Assembly: GCA_018365455.1 (NCBI GenBank) | Contig: JAGZJZ010000052.1 | Location: 1-44,673 of the forward strand | DNA length: 44,673 nucleotides | Source: Clostridiales bacterium | Lineage (GTDB): Bacteria > Bacillota > Clostridia > Lachnospirales > Lachnospiraceae | Direction of reading: 5' to 3' | Shown here: one piece after another, positions 16,939-26,450 of the stretch | How positions within the stretch are numbered: the first letter of the stretch is position 1 | Layout of the letters: each line of letters opens with the position of its first letter | The notes under the pieces: model-generated | Seen by the model: the letters and a program-made list of their open reading frames with translations, nothing else | The model's database searches: none | Told to the model about the DNA's origin: nothing | Translations under genes and position numbers: made by a program

Positions 16939-18050
16939 TGATTAAGACTAAGGTTCTTATTGTTATCACAACTGCATTTGTTCCCTATGGTGGTTTGGCG
17001 TCTGTAATGCTTAACTATTATAGAAATATGGATTTGACCGGCATTCAGATAGATTTTGCATCAACAAATAAAATAGATGAGGAAATAAAAGAAGAATTAG
17101 ATAGAGGTGGTTCTGAATATTTTTATTTGGGCACAAGAAAGAATATAATTAAATATACAAGAAACTTAAATAGAATCTTGAAAAATGGAAAATATGATGT
17201 ATTGCACCTTAACTGCAATAGCGCAACAGGAACACTTGAATTGGTTCCTGCGGTTATTAATAGAGTTCCAATACGTTTAGTGCATATTCATAATTCAACT
17301 TGTTCTTATAAGAAATTAAATTATTTTTTACGGCCGCTTTTTGAACAACTCTATACAGATGGGATTGCGTGTTCTGATAAAGCTGGTGATTGGATTTTAA
17401 GAAAAGGATATTCTATTCTTCCTAATGCGATTGATATAGAAAAGTATTGCTATAATGAAAATGCAAGGGATCAAATAAGAAAACAATTAGATATAAAAGA
17501 AGAAACACTGCTTATAGGAAATGTCGGGAAAATGAATGGAGAACAAAAGAATCATTCGTTTATGTTAAAGCTTTTCGATTATGCATCAAGAGATAATAAT
17601 AGATTTGCAATTGTATTTGTAGGCGACGGCGAAAGCAAAACTAAGTATATGTCACTCGCAGAAGAAATCGACTCAAAAGATTGTATCTATTTTGTGGGGA
17701 TGCAATCAAATGTAGCTGATTGGCTAAGTGCATTTGATCTTTTTCTGTTTCCATCTTTATGGGAGGGGTTACCATTATCAGTGCTCGAAGCACAGGCATC
17801 AGGATTGCCGTGTTTGCTCTCAGATACAGTTACAAGCGAAGTGGTTGTTACAGATTACTGCAGGAAAATCAGTTTGAATAGTGACATCTCGATTTGGAAA
17901 GATACATTATTAGAGAGTATTTTTCTTGATAGAAAAGCGTCACAGAAGGTAGCATATATGAAACTCAAAAAAGCTGGGTTTAGTATTAAGGATGCTGCAG
18001 ATAAATTAAGAAACTTATATCTAGTAAATAAAGAGGTTGGGAATGATTAA
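16938..18050 (+). CDS. GT4-family glycosyltransferase
   Basis: This 370-residue retaining glycosyltransferase has the GT-B fold. It has an N-terminal FVPYGGLASVMLNYYRNM acceptor-side motif, RLVHIHNS, the donor-side GNVGKMNGEQKNH and VFVGDGES, and the nucleotide-sugar motif FLFPSLWEGLPLSVLEAQASG (about 270-290) with the E(x7)E pattern. It resembles EpsF-like exopolysaccharide transferases; donor and acceptor are unknown. The ATG at 16938 is chosen over a TTG three bases earlier. It overlaps the stop of the preceding gene by one base and the start of the following gene by eight. Confidence 0.92.
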   Translation: MIKTKVLIVITTAFVPYGGLASVMLNYYRNMDLTGIQIDFASTNKIDEEIKEELDRGGSEYFYLGTRKNIIKYTRNLNRILKNGKYDVLHLNCNSATGTLELVPAVINRVPIRLVHIHNSTCSYKKLNYFLRPLFEQLYTDGIACSDKAGDWILRKGYSILPNAIDIEKYCYNENARDQIRKQLDIKEETLLIGNVGKMNGEQKNHSFMLKLFDYASRDNNRFAIVFVGDGESKTKYMSLAEEIDSKDCIYFVGMQSNVADWLSAFDLFLFPSLWEGLPLSVLEAQASGLPCLLSDTVTSEVVVTDYCRKISLNSDISIWKDTLLESIFLDRKASQKVAYMKLKKAGFSIKDAADKLRNLYLVNKEVGND

Positions 18051-19206
18051 GAATGTAAAACTGAAAATGTTGTTAACAAATACTATATTCAAAGGAATAT
18101 CAGCACTAAATCAAATCATACCCAAAAATCAGTCAATTGTTCTGCTATATAGTAATATGGGGTTTCGCGATAATGTGGTGTATCTTTATGAATACATGGT
18201 ACAGAATGGCTATTGTAACAAATATATGATTATTCGAAGCCAGAATGAAAAATTTGTAGAGAGCGCACCTTTTAACGTCAAGGTAATTAGTAATACAAAA
18301 GCTGTATTGACATTTCTAATAGCGGGACATGTATTTTATGCATTTGGCAAACTACCCATTTATCCATCAGGTAATCAAAAAGTTGTACAAATGTGGCATG
18401 GATCGCCATTTAAAGGAACGGATGTTCGACAGAACGCGGAAATGACGAATAACTATAGTAAGTCATATTACACAAATGCGCTGTCAACTGCTGAATGTTT
18501 TCGAGAATTTTGGGGGATAGAATTTGATTGTGGTTCAGAGAGAATATCCATTTGTGGTCAACCAAGAACGGATGTGATGATTAATGGTTATTCTAAGGAT
18601 GCTCTTGGCATGAGTGGAAAAAAAATAATTATATGGATGCCGACATTCCGAAAATCTAAAATTCTTGGTTACAACGATGTCGAGAATGCAGATAGTGTGT
18701 TGCCAGTTGTTCAGAACAATGAATTGGAACCTCTTAATGAATATCTAGCGAAGAAGAATGTGATACTTTGGGTTAAATTGCATCCTATGCAAGACATATA
18801 TGGCTTTAATACAAAAAAAATGACAAATCTTATTTTACAAAGTAGCGATGATTTTAATAAAACGAAGCTTGATTTATATAGATTGTTGGGAAGTGTAGAT
18901 GCTCTAATTACAGATTATTCATCTGTATTTTATGATTTTATGCTTGTAGATAAACCTATTGCATTTACTATTGACGACTTTGAAGAATACAAAGATGGGC
19001 GGGGATTTGCTGTAGAAAACCCTGATCATTATCGGACTGGAGACAAAATTGGATCACTACAAGAATTAGAAAAATTTATAGATGATATCTCTGCTGGTAA
19101 TGATACATGGAGAGATTGGCGCAAAGTTGTAAATGATGAAGTGAATGCATATCAGGACTTTAAAAATTCGAAAAGAGCACTTGAAATCGGTGGAGTGACA
19201 ATTTAA
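18043..19206 (+). CDS. CDP-glycerol/polyol glycerophosphotransferase family protein (TagB/TagF-like)
   Basis: The 387 residues match the family that transfers glycerol-phosphate or ribitol-phosphate from CDP-activated donors in teichoic-acid and capsule synthesis. Visible are VQMWHGSPFKGTDVRQ (the WHG motif with the catalytic His), GQPRTDVMI, IIWMPTFR, WVKLHP and ITDYSSVFYDFMLVDKPIAFT with the donor phosphate-binding DYSS. ATG 18043 follows AGAGGTTGG and lies in the end of the previous gene. Directly downstream are a cytidylyltransferase and an SDR enzyme, so a donor made within the operon is likely. Confidence 0.93.
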   Translation: MIKNVKLKMLLTNTIFKGISALNQIIPKNQSIVLLYSNMGFRDNVVYLYEYMVQNGYCNKYMIIRSQNEKFVESAPFNVKVISNTKAVLTFLIAGHVFYAFGKLPIYPSGNQKVVQMWHGSPFKGTDVRQNAEMTNNYSKSYYTNALSTAECFREFWGIEFDCGSERISICGQPRTDVMINGYSKDALGMSGKKIIIWMPTFRKSKILGYNDVENADSVLPVVQNNELEPLNEYLAKKNVILWVKLHPMQDIYGFNTKKMTNLILQSSDDFNKTKLDLYRLLGSVDALITDYSSVFYDFMLVDKPIAFTIDDFEEYKDGRGFAVENPDHYRTGDKIGSLQELEKFIDDISAGNDTWRDWRKVVNDEVNAYQDFKNSKRALEIGGVTI

Positions 19207-19223
19207 GGGAGGAAAGAAGTAAA

Positions 19224-19940
19224 ATGAATGTAGCTTTGATTATCGCTGGAGGATCTGGCCATCGAATGGGACAGGATATTCCAAAGCAATTTATTAATGT
19301 ACACGACAAGCCAGTGCTTATCTATACCCTAGAAAGTTTCCAGAGACATCCACAAATAGATGCGATTGAAGTTATATGTATCGAAGGATGGCACGATGTG
19401 CTTTGGGCTTATGCAAAACAATTTAATATTTCAAAACTTAAGTGGGTTATTTCTGGTGGAGAAACAGGACAGGAATCTATAAGAAATGGCATATACAACC
19501 TTGAGGATATATGTTCAGCTGATGATGTGTTAATCATTCATGATGGTATTAGACCTTTAGTTGATGAAACAGTCCTCTCCGATGTAATTACTAAATGCCA
19601 GCAGTATGGTAATGCGGTTACTTCATTGCCTTACAATGAGCAGATTTTTGTGGTTGATGATGAAATTTCTACTACGAAATATATTCCAAGAGAGACATTG
19701 CGTCGTGTATCTACACCCCAGGCTTATAAATTTGATTTGATCAATAAAGGATATCATGAAGCGTTTGAAAAAAAAATTGGAATTTATGGTTCAGCGTATG
19801 CTAATACTATGATGGTAGAACTTGGACATCGTTTGTATTTTGCAGCAGGATCAGATAAGAATATCAAACTAACTACAAAAGATGATCTTGAAATGTTTAA
19901 GGCGTATTTATTACAAGAACAGGATAAGTGGCTGAAGTAA
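19224..19940 (+). CDS. IspD/TarI-type cytidylyltransferase
   Basis: It uses CTP to activate a polyol phosphate or a related phosphate, giving a CDP-linked product. The 238 residues contain the CTP-binding AGGSGHRMGQDIPKQF (about 8-24), GGETGQESIRNGI, IHDGIRPLVD and PRETLRRVSTPQAYKF, all typical of IspD/TarI. The sequence alone does not separate the isoprenoid enzyme IspD from the teichoic-acid enzyme TarI. Its place after a CDP-polyol phosphotransferase and before an SDR favours CDP-ribitol or a similar CDP-polyol. The site GGGAGG precedes the ATG. Confidence 0.88.
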   Translation: MNVALIIAGGSGHRMGQDIPKQFINVHDKPVLIYTLESFQRHPQIDAIEVICIEGWHDVLWAYAKQFNISKLKWVISGGETGQESIRNGIYNLEDICSADDVLIIHDGIRPLVDETVLSDVITKCQQYGNAVTSLPYNEQIFVVDDEISTTKYIPRETLRRVSTPQAYKFDLINKGYHEAFEKKIGIYGSAYANTMMVELGHRLYFAAGSDKNIKLTTKDDLEMFKAYLLQEQDKWLK

Positions 19941-19951
19941 GGAGTGATGAC

Positions 19952-21004
19952 ATGAACAAATTACTAAATGAAGATGTTGAATATGTAAGTAATCTAAAAC
20001 TCCCATGGGAAAAATTGCAAAATAAGTCTGTTTTAATAACTGGTGCAACGGGGCTTATTGGAAGTTTTCTTGTTGATACATTAATGATGAAAAATGAAGA
20101 TGGACTAAACTGTAAAATTTTTGCAATCGGCAGAAATGTTGACAAAGCAAGAGATAGATTTAATGAATTCTGGGACAATAAGATTTTTGAATTCATATCG
20201 CATGACATGAATGTGCCATTAGAGATGGAAACTAATATAACAGTTGATTATGTTCTACATCTTGCGAGTAATACTCATCCAGTTTCTTATTCAATAGACC
20301 CGATCGGTACTGTAACAACAAATATTATTGGAACGAATAACTTGCTCCAATTTGCTGTTAATCATCATACAACTAGATTTGCATTTGCCTCATCAAATGA
20401 AGTGTATGGTGAAAATCGAGGAGATGTAGATTTCTTTGATGAAAATTATTGCGGATATATTAATTCAAATACTTTGCGTGCAGGATATCCTGAAAGTAAA
20501 CGTTGCGGAGAAGCATTGTGTCAAGCATATATGAGAAAAGAAGAAATAGATTTTGTAATTCCAAGACTCACTAGATCTTATGGACCTACGATGCTTTTAT
20601 CGGATACCAAGGCGATTTCACAGTTTATTAATAAGGGAATTGCAGGAGAAGATATTGTGCTAAAAAGTGCTGGCACACAGTATTATTCATATACATATGT
20701 TGCAGACGCGGTTGCAGGGTTATTGACTGTGTTGCTCTGTGGAGAGCGTGGAGAAGCTTATAATATTGCTGACGAAGCTGGAGATATTATGTTGAAGGAC
20801 TTAGCGACAATCATAGCAAGTCATGTGGGTAAGAAAGTTGTTTTTGAACTTCCTGATGAAATAGAAAAGGCTGGCTATAGCGTCGCAACGAAGGCGAGAT
20901 TAAATGGCACAAAACTGAAATCACTTGGATGGACAATGAAATACGACATAAAGAGTGGGATAGAAAGAACAATGGATATATTGAAACTGATTCATTCTGC
21001 TTGA
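19952..21004 (+). CDS. NAD-dependent epimerase/dehydratase (extended SDR) paired with the cytidylyltransferase
   Basis: The 350 residues have the Rossmann motif VLITGATGLIGS (about 32-43), VLHLASNTHP, SSNEVYGEN with the catalytic Ser, and YPESK as the YxxxK pair, then IPRLTRSYGP and a substrate-binding C-terminal half. Family members oxidise, epimerise or dehydrate nucleotide sugars. The ATG at 19952 follows AAGGAGTG; a GTG 24 bases earlier lacks such a site. Lying 11 bases after the cytidylyltransferase gene, it probably makes or modifies the substrate or product of that enzyme, but the exact reaction is not determined. Confidence 0.88.
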   Translation: MNKLLNEDVEYVSNLKLPWEKLQNKSVLITGATGLIGSFLVDTLMMKNEDGLNCKIFAIGRNVDKARDRFNEFWDNKIFEFISHDMNVPLEMETNITVDYVLHLASNTHPVSYSIDPIGTVTTNIIGTNNLLQFAVNHHTTRFAFASSNEVYGENRGDVDFFDENYCGYINSNTLRAGYPESKRCGEALCQAYMRKEEIDFVIPRLTRSYGPTMLLSDTKAISQFINKGIAGEDIVLKSAGTQYYSYTYVADAVAGLLTVLLCGERGEAYNIADEAGDIMLKDLATIIASHVGKKVVFELPDEIEKAGYSVATKARLNGTKLKSLGWTMKYDIKSGIERTMDILKLIHSA

Positions 21005-21031
21005 ATAAAAAAATAGAAACAGGTGGTAAAC

Positions 21032-21943
21032 ATGGAAGATAAATCAGTAGGGATTTTATTATCTACATACAATGGAGAAAAATTTTTAAGAGAACAGATA
21101 AGCAGTATACAAAATCAGTCGTATCAGAATATAACTGTAATAATACGCGATGATGGTAGCTGTGATGAAACTTGGAACATAATCAATCAGTGTATATATG
21201 ATGATAGATATCTGATATGTCAAAATCGCAAAAATATTGGTCCCTCAAAAAGCTTTATAAATCTGTTAACAAAACACTTAGATTATGACTACTATGCTTT
21301 TTGCGATCAAGATGACATATGGGATAAAGATAAAATAAAGGTAGCCATAGAGCATATGGAAGATATTAATGGACCCGCTATTTACTTTTGTAGGGGACGC
21401 TCTATTGATGCGAAAGGAGACATTATTTCTGAGGACGATATCATAAATAGTGAGAGAATGAATATTCGCTCTGAATTGATTTGTGGTATGGCTCCAGGAT
21501 GTGCAATGGTTTTCAACGTAGAACTAGCAAAAAAAATATGTGAGCAGAGATATTCAAGTATTCCGATGCATGACATGCTTGCATTAATAGTGGGTTTTGC
21601 AAATGGAAAAGTGATTTACGATCCTAATATTTGGTTCTCAAGAAGAATGCATGAAAACAATGTAGTAGGGAAAGAAAAAAAGGGGTTTGCAAAGAGATTA
21701 AAGCAGAGATATAACCGGTGGGTTGTTGAAAGCAAGAAGAATCCGCTAGATGTTTTTGTACGAGAGGTTCTAAAGAATAATAATATCCACGATGAAAGTG
21801 AAAAGAGTTTTTTGTTAAATTTATCTGCTTATAGAAAGAGTTTCGCTTCTAAAATTTATTTGCTGAAGATAGATAAAAGAGAAATAGCAAATAGATCGGC
21901 AACACGTTCATTTGAATTAAGACTATTATTGAATTTATTGTAG
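21032..21943 (+). CDS. GT2-family glycosyltransferase, possibly a rhamnosyltransferase
   Basis: The 303 residues open with the GT-A motif GILLSTYNGEKFLREQI, then IIRDDGSCDETW (the first Asp pair) and FCDQDDIWDKDKI (the DxD-type metal motif). This N-terminal pattern is common in bacterial rhamnosyltransferase-like proteins, and genes for dTDP-rhamnose are found in the window at 33-36 kb, which supports but does not prove rhamnose transfer. The start is ATG 21032 with AGGTGG upstream rather than GTG 21023, which overlaps that site. Confidence 0.88.
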   Translation: MEDKSVGILLSTYNGEKFLREQISSIQNQSYQNITVIIRDDGSCDETWNIINQCIYDDRYLICQNRKNIGPSKSFINLLTKHLDYDYYAFCDQDDIWDKDKIKVAIEHMEDINGPAIYFCRGRSIDAKGDIISEDDIINSERMNIRSELICGMAPGCAMVFNVELAKKICEQRYSSIPMHDMLALIVGFANGKVIYDPNIWFSRRMHENNVVGKEKKGFAKRLKQRYNRWVVESKKNPLDVFVREVLKNNNIHDESEKSFLLNLSAYRKSFASKIYLLKIDKREIANRSATRSFELRLLLNLL

Positions 21944-21950
21944 GTATAAT

Positions 21951-23183
21951 ATGATGAGAGAGAGAGAAACTAAAATTACAAATTCTGAAATATTATGTAT
22001 ATCTATAATAATTTTTATCGCACTGTTTTCTATGACAAATATTGGTGGATTTTCAGTATTAATTCTACTGTTTCCCATAATTTATAGAAAAAAAATATTA
22101 ATAAAATATGGGTATATGGGAGGAATTTGCGTTGCTTATTTTGTATATCTATCTTTTATTACTATTATTAATGCGAATAATTTGTATGATGCTGAAAATG
22201 CTAGAAATTATATAATTGAATTTGGTATTGCACTTGTTTCATTAACGGCATTTTATTGGGCCGAACCGAAAAAAATATTACAAGTATTTCGCAACATGGG
22301 TATTTTTTTATGTATGTTTGGTGTTCTTGAAAGTATATTAAAGCGACCGATACTTCAGCTAGCAGGTTCTGGCTGGCAAGATATAGGAGAAAATGGTTAC
22401 AGAATTCAATTAATTTTTAGTCGATCTATTATATGTGGTACTATGTTACTACTCTTTTGGACGGCACTTTATTTCTTTCCGCTAAAGAGAAAATGGCTCA
22501 ATTTATTAGCTGAAATATTGATAATCTATAATATTTTAGTCAATCAAACCAGAAGCGTTTGGATTGCATTTGTCTGTGAACTAGTCATTATATATTTGCT
22601 AAAGCCAAACAAGAAAACCATTAGTAATAAATATTTTATTTTTGCTGGTGTTTTTATATTAGGTATTATTGTGCTGAATTTTTTGGGATACGACTTAGTA
22701 GGGTATATGTATAATTACATATCTACACGTATAATTAGTTCATTGCAGGCAGGAGAAGGTAAGATTGTCCGTCTTGAAACAGTGATTAGTTCATTAAAAT
22801 ATTGGTTTTTAGAAGGGAATTTGCTAAGATTTATTTTGGGGGGTGGAAAGAACTATGATAAAATATTTCTGTCAATCCATCCAGTAATAAAAGGAAATGG
22901 AGCTTTCATATGGACAGGAGCAATCGACAATCAATTTTTTACTTGTATACATGAATGTGGAATTATTGGGTTATTGATTTTGACTAAAATTTTGACAAAA
23001 GCAATAAGTAGACTGCGAAAGTGCAACACTAATAATACAGTAGGAAAATTTGCGAATATTGCACTAATTGGAATTCTTGTATGCTATTTCTTCTATGAAG
23101 GTTTTAATTATATTATGACATTATGGATTTTTATGATGTTAGCAACTTTGAGTGATATTTCAGTGAAGGAGGAAAATAAGTGA
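21951..23183 (+). CDS. wzy: Probable O-antigen/capsule polymerase Wzy
   Basis: This is a 410-residue, very hydrophobic protein with about ten predicted membrane segments and a larger outside loop (about 250-325, with GGGKNYD and NGAFIWTGAIDNQFFTCIHECG) before the last segments. Length, topology and the NQTRSVW motif near the middle fit the Wzy/RfaL O-antigen ligase-polymerase group, which joins lipid-linked repeat units outside the membrane. Wzy proteins share little sequence, so the call rests on topology and on the presence of Wzx, CpsC and CpsD in the operon. The region is very AT-rich. No strong ribosome binding site is visible; translation may be coupled to the gene ending seven bases upstream. 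Confidence 0.85.
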   Translation: MMRERETKITNSEILCISIIIFIALFSMTNIGGFSVLILLFPIIYRKKILIKYGYMGGICVAYFVYLSFITIINANNLYDAENARNYIIEFGIALVSLTAFYWAEPKKILQVFRNMGIFLCMFGVLESILKRPILQLAGSGWQDIGENGYRIQLIFSRSIICGTMLLLFWTALYFFPLKRKWLNLLAEILIIYNILVNQTRSVWIAFVCELVIIYLLKPNKKTISNKYFIFAGVFILGIIVLNFLGYDLVGYMYNYISTRIISSLQAGEGKIVRLETVISSLKYWFLEGNLLRFILGGGKNYDKIFLSIHPVIKGNGAFIWTGAIDNQFFTCIHECGIIGLLILTKILTKAISRLRKCNTNNTVGKFANIALIGILVCYFFYEGFNYIMTLWIFMMLATLSDISVKEENK

Positions 23184-24181
23184 GTTCAAATTTCAGTCAC
23201 AAATTAAATATTGCTAAGGACGAAATAAAAAAAGATATTAATCTCGCAAAGATATTTGGGATTAAATTTGGTACGTTGAATTTTATTTATAAGATAATAT
23301 TTCAAGGTAATAAAACAAAAATTGGACGTAAATTAAATTGTCGCATATATGCCAATGTTGAGAAAAAATGCAATTTAGAGTTCTCAGAGTTGATTAGGAC
23401 GTATAAAAATATAAATGTTACAAATGATGTTATTTCAGCGGATGGAAATTGTTGGATCTTTTGGTGGCAAGGAATAGAAAATGCACCACATGCGGTTAAA
23501 GCTTGTATAAAATCTGTAAAAGAAAAAAGTGGTGCAGATAAAATAAAAGTGATTACAAAAGAAAATTATTTCAAATATGTGAATATTCCAGATTATATAA
23601 TAAAAAAACTAGATAAAAAGCTCATTACACTAACTCATTTTTCAGATATCTTAAGGCTTGCACTTCTTGAAAAATATGGAGGATTTTGGGTTGATGCAAC
23701 ATTGCTATTTACTGGAAATCTGCCAGAAGAAATCTATAAATATCCTTTTTATTCAATAAAACATAATAAGTATGCTGATTTTCATGTATGTAGAGGATTA
23801 TGGAGTGGCTTTTTCTTGGCTTCTACTAAGGGAAATCCTTTGATTTCTTTTTGCAAGGAATCATTATACTTGTATTGGAGCAACCATAACTACTTGATGG
23901 CTTATCTACTCATTGATGTCACTATTTGCCTAGCATATGACAATTTTGATTGGGCAAGAAGAATGGTGAATCAAGTTCCGATTAATAATACTGCTGTTTT
24001 TAAATTGCAGGAAAATATGAATAAAATATATAATAGAGAACAAATGGATCAGTGGTGTAAAAAAACATTCGCACATAAAATAAGTTATAAGGTTCCATTC
24101 AAAGCTGGAGATGACACATACAAAACTTATTGGGACTATATTCATGCACTTCCAGAATACGTAGAGGGCAAAAATGATTAA
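23180..24181 (+). CDS. GT32-like capsular polysaccharide glycosyltransferase
   Basis: The 333 residues contain NCWIFWWQGIENAP, the glycosyltransferase sugar-binding region LTHFSDILRLALLEKYGGFWVDATLLF with the DxD-like WVDAT, and later TYWDYIH. This pattern is that of the capsular polysaccharide synthesis/GT32 group. The GTG start at 23180 overlaps the wzy stop by four bases and has AAGGAGG seven bases upstream. The end overlaps the next gene by eight bases, so translation is likely coupled. Confidence 0.88.
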   Translation: MSSNFSHKLNIAKDEIKKDINLAKIFGIKFGTLNFIYKIIFQGNKTKIGRKLNCRIYANVEKKCNLEFSELIRTYKNINVTNDVISADGNCWIFWWQGIENAPHAVKACIKSVKEKSGADKIKVITKENYFKYVNIPDYIIKKLDKKLITLTHFSDILRLALLEKYGGFWVDATLLFTGNLPEEIYKYPFYSIKHNKYADFHVCRGLWSGFFLASTKGNPLISFCKESLYLYWSNHNYLMAYLLIDVTICLAYDNFDWARRMVNQVPINNTAVFKLQENMNKIYNREQMDQWCKKTFAHKISYKVPFKAGDDTYKTYWDYIHALPEYVEGKND

Positions 24182-24818
24182 GATTTTTCAAAATATTATA
24201 ATTAAACTTATTTGGAAAAAAAAGAATAAACATAATCATACTAGAATTGGTCAAAATAGAGGGAAAAATGTTTTAAAAATGATTCAATCGGGAAAGATTT
24301 CTGTAGGACGAGAGACATATGGTGCACTAAACATAGATACTTCGGCATCTAAAGAAGAAGCACTAATCATCGGATCTTATTGTTCCATATCAAACAAGTG
24401 CAGTTTTTTGCTTTCTGGAGAGCATGAGATTAATCATATCATTACTTTTCCAGTAAATGAATATTTTTTTGATGACTTGTCACCAAATAGAACAAAAGGT
24501 AAAATAGTGATTGAAGATGATGTGTGGATTGGAGATAGAGCTTTAATTATGTCAGGCACTCACATTTACCAAGGTGCGGTTATAGCTGCAGGAGCAGTTG
24601 TAACAAAAAATGTGCCTCCATATGCAGTTGTAGGTGGAGTGCCCGCTAGAATTATTAAATACAGATTTAGTAAGGAAGTAATCTATAGATTGTTGAATGC
24701 AAATATATTCAGTGTAGATTTAAGAAAATTTCCCAAAACTTTTTTTCAACAGCCTATTGACGAAAATAATATTGATGAAATTTTGAGTATGTTAGGAGAT
24801 ATTAATGAAAAAAAGTAA
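24174..24818 (+). CDS. Left-handed beta-helix acetyltransferase
   Basis: The 214 residues show hexapeptide repeats: IIGSYCSISNKC, then IVIEDDVWIGDRALIMSGTHIYQGAVIAAGAVVTKNVPPYAVVGGVPA, closing with the KYRF stretch usual for the CatB/Xat-like group. Such enzymes O- or N-acetylate sugars or antibiotics; here a sugar of the polysaccharide is the likely acceptor. The gene overlaps its neighbours on both sides (8 and 14 bases), which ties it to the operon. Confidence 0.9.
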   Translation: MIKIFQNIIIKLIWKKKNKHNHTRIGQNRGKNVLKMIQSGKISVGRETYGALNIDTSASKEEALIIGSYCSISNKCSFLLSGEHEINHIITFPVNEYFFDDLSPNRTKGKIVIEDDVWIGDRALIMSGTHIYQGAVIAAGAVVTKNVPPYAVVGGVPARIIKYRFSKEVIYRLLNANIFSVDLRKFPKTFFQQPIDENNIDEILSMLGDINEKK

Positions 24819-26223
24819 AGTACTTATTAGATATTTCATTGGGGTGTTTCTAAGTAACATAACATCAATTGTTTCCGGAGTATTTATAGGTTTTTTGTTG
24901 CCTAAACTTCTTTCGGTGAATGATTATGGTGTATATAAAACGTTTACACTGTATTTGACGTATGTTGGTTTTTTAAGTCTTGGAATTATTGATGGTATTG
25001 TACTTAAATATGGTGATAAAGATTATCAGAGTATGGAAAGACCTAGGTTTAGGAGCTATTTCGCTTGGTATTTAATTATACATCTAATTTTTGTTATAAT
25101 AATTCTAAGTTCTTGCGCATTTATTCAATCTCCTGAAACTAAATTTATTTGTATAGCATTGGCAATAAATATGATAGCTATAAATATTACTGGATATTTT
25201 CAACAAATTTCTCAGATTACACAAAGATTTACAGAATATTCTGCACGTAAAGTTATTCAGTCTGTAGCAAATATTATTACAGTTGGAGTATTCTATTTCT
25301 TGTATAAAAAAGGCTTTGTAATAAGTTACCAAATTTATATTTACTCTATTTTAGGTGTTAATATTATCTTGACACTCTGGTATATTCGTACTTATAAGGA
25401 TATTGTTTTTGGAAAACATCTGTCACTTCAGAATACTACTACAGAAATAAAGGATTTGATAGCTAGTGGTTTTCCACTACTTTTTGCAAATGTTTGCTCA
25501 TCACTCATTTTGACATTGGACAAACAGTTTGTAAGTGTTCTTTTTACTAGATCAGAATACGCTATTTATGCTTTTGCATACAATATGCTTTCTTTAGTTA
25601 CGGTAGCAACTTCAGCAGTAGCAACTGTACTTTATCCAACATTAAAGAGATCAAGTCTAGATAAGCTAAAAGATAGATATGAAATATTGATAGGTACGAT
25701 TCTTATTATTGTTTATGGAGCACTCATAGCATACTATCCATTAAATTGGTTTGTAAGGTGGTTTTTGCCGAATTACACAGAGTCACTAATTATTTTCAGG
25801 ATTATCTTTCCTGGTCTTGCTATCAGTACATGTGTTACGGTTATCATGCATAACTATTATAAAGTGCTTGGAAAGAGTTTTGATTTTTTCTTAAAGAGCC
25901 TTTTAGTATTAGTTGTTTCAGCTGTAACTAATGGTATTGCATATTACATGTTTAAAACGACAAGCTCCATATCCGCGGCATCGATTTTAACCATGATTTT
26001 CTGGTATATATTTATAGAAAGATATCTTGTGAAGAAATATAATTGTGGACGATGGAAGAATATAAGTTATATGCTGGTTTTGATGTTGGTATTCTATTCT
26101 ACTGCTATAATTGATAATATGATTATTGAGTTCTTTGTTTACGGTGGTGCTTTTGTGATTACAACGTTAGTTATACAGAAACAAATCGTGAATACAGTAA
26201 AACAAAAGTTAATAAAGAAATAG
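24805..26223 (+). CDS. wzx: Polysaccharide flippase Wzx
   Basis: This 472-residue membrane protein has about 12-14 predicted segments and the N-terminal pattern of the polysaccharide biosynthesis/MATE-like family (GVFIGFLLPKLLSVNDYGVYKT). The later LASGFPLLFANVCSSLILTLDKQFVS-like segment is also typical. Wzx moves lipid-linked repeat units to the outer face for polymerisation by Wzy. It is the last gene of the plus-strand operon. AGGAG precedes the ATG, which lies in the end of the acetyltransferase gene. Confidence 0.9.
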   Translation: MKKSKVLIRYFIGVFLSNITSIVSGVFIGFLLPKLLSVNDYGVYKTFTLYLTYVGFLSLGIIDGIVLKYGDKDYQSMERPRFRSYFAWYLIIHLIFVIIILSSCAFIQSPETKFICIALAINMIAINITGYFQQISQITQRFTEYSARKVIQSVANIITVGVFYFLYKKGFVISYQIYIYSILGVNIILTLWYIRTYKDIVFGKHLSLQNTTTEIKDLIASGFPLLFANVCSSLILTLDKQFVSVLFTRSEYAIYAFAYNMLSLVTVATSAVATVLYPTLKRSSLDKLKDRYEILIGTILIIVYGALIAYYPLNWFVRWFLPNYTESLIIFRIIFPGLAISTCVTVIMHNYYKVLGKSFDFFLKSLLVLVVSAVTNGIAYYMFKTTSSISAASILTMIFWYIFIERYLVKKYNCGRWKNISYMLVLMLVFYSTAIIDNMIIEFFVYGGAFVITTLVIQKQIVNTVKQKLIKK

Positions 26224-26265
26224 CTGAAAACAATATTGTGCATAGATGAAGGTAATAGTAATAAG

Positions 26266-26450
26266 ACAGTATGACCTTCTTCGAGGGGAAATTCTCATCA
26301 AGGTACTCTAGGGTCTGGCTCCACAATGTGGTAGTAGGTGACAGGTACTCGAAAATCCTGGCGACACCACCGAAGAAACACGAACAAATACATAGGCATA
26401 AATGATATCTCCTGTGTCTAGATTAATGAGGTGGAGACTATGAAGAAAAG
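26266..26450 (+). ncRNA. Candidate structured RNA, possibly a mobile-element RNA relic
   Basis: This stretch is clearly richer in G and C than the flanking AT-rich DNA and has no open frame. It can form nested pairs: CCTT/AAGG around GAG/CTC (26274-26302), a CCAC-AAT-GTGG hairpin (about 26321-26331), and AGACT/AGTCT near the end; GGTACTC occurs twice about 45 bases apart. The 5' edge follows ATGA, a target reported for HEARO/omega-RNA type elements. No IscB-like gene follows; an ATG with a binding site (after GAGGTGGAGACT) opens only a five-codon frame. The class is not established. Confidence 0.35.

Noticed and set aside
26266..26450. Group II intron fragment
   Set aside because: No reverse transcriptase remnant, GTGCG-type 5' end or recognisable domain V hairpin was found.
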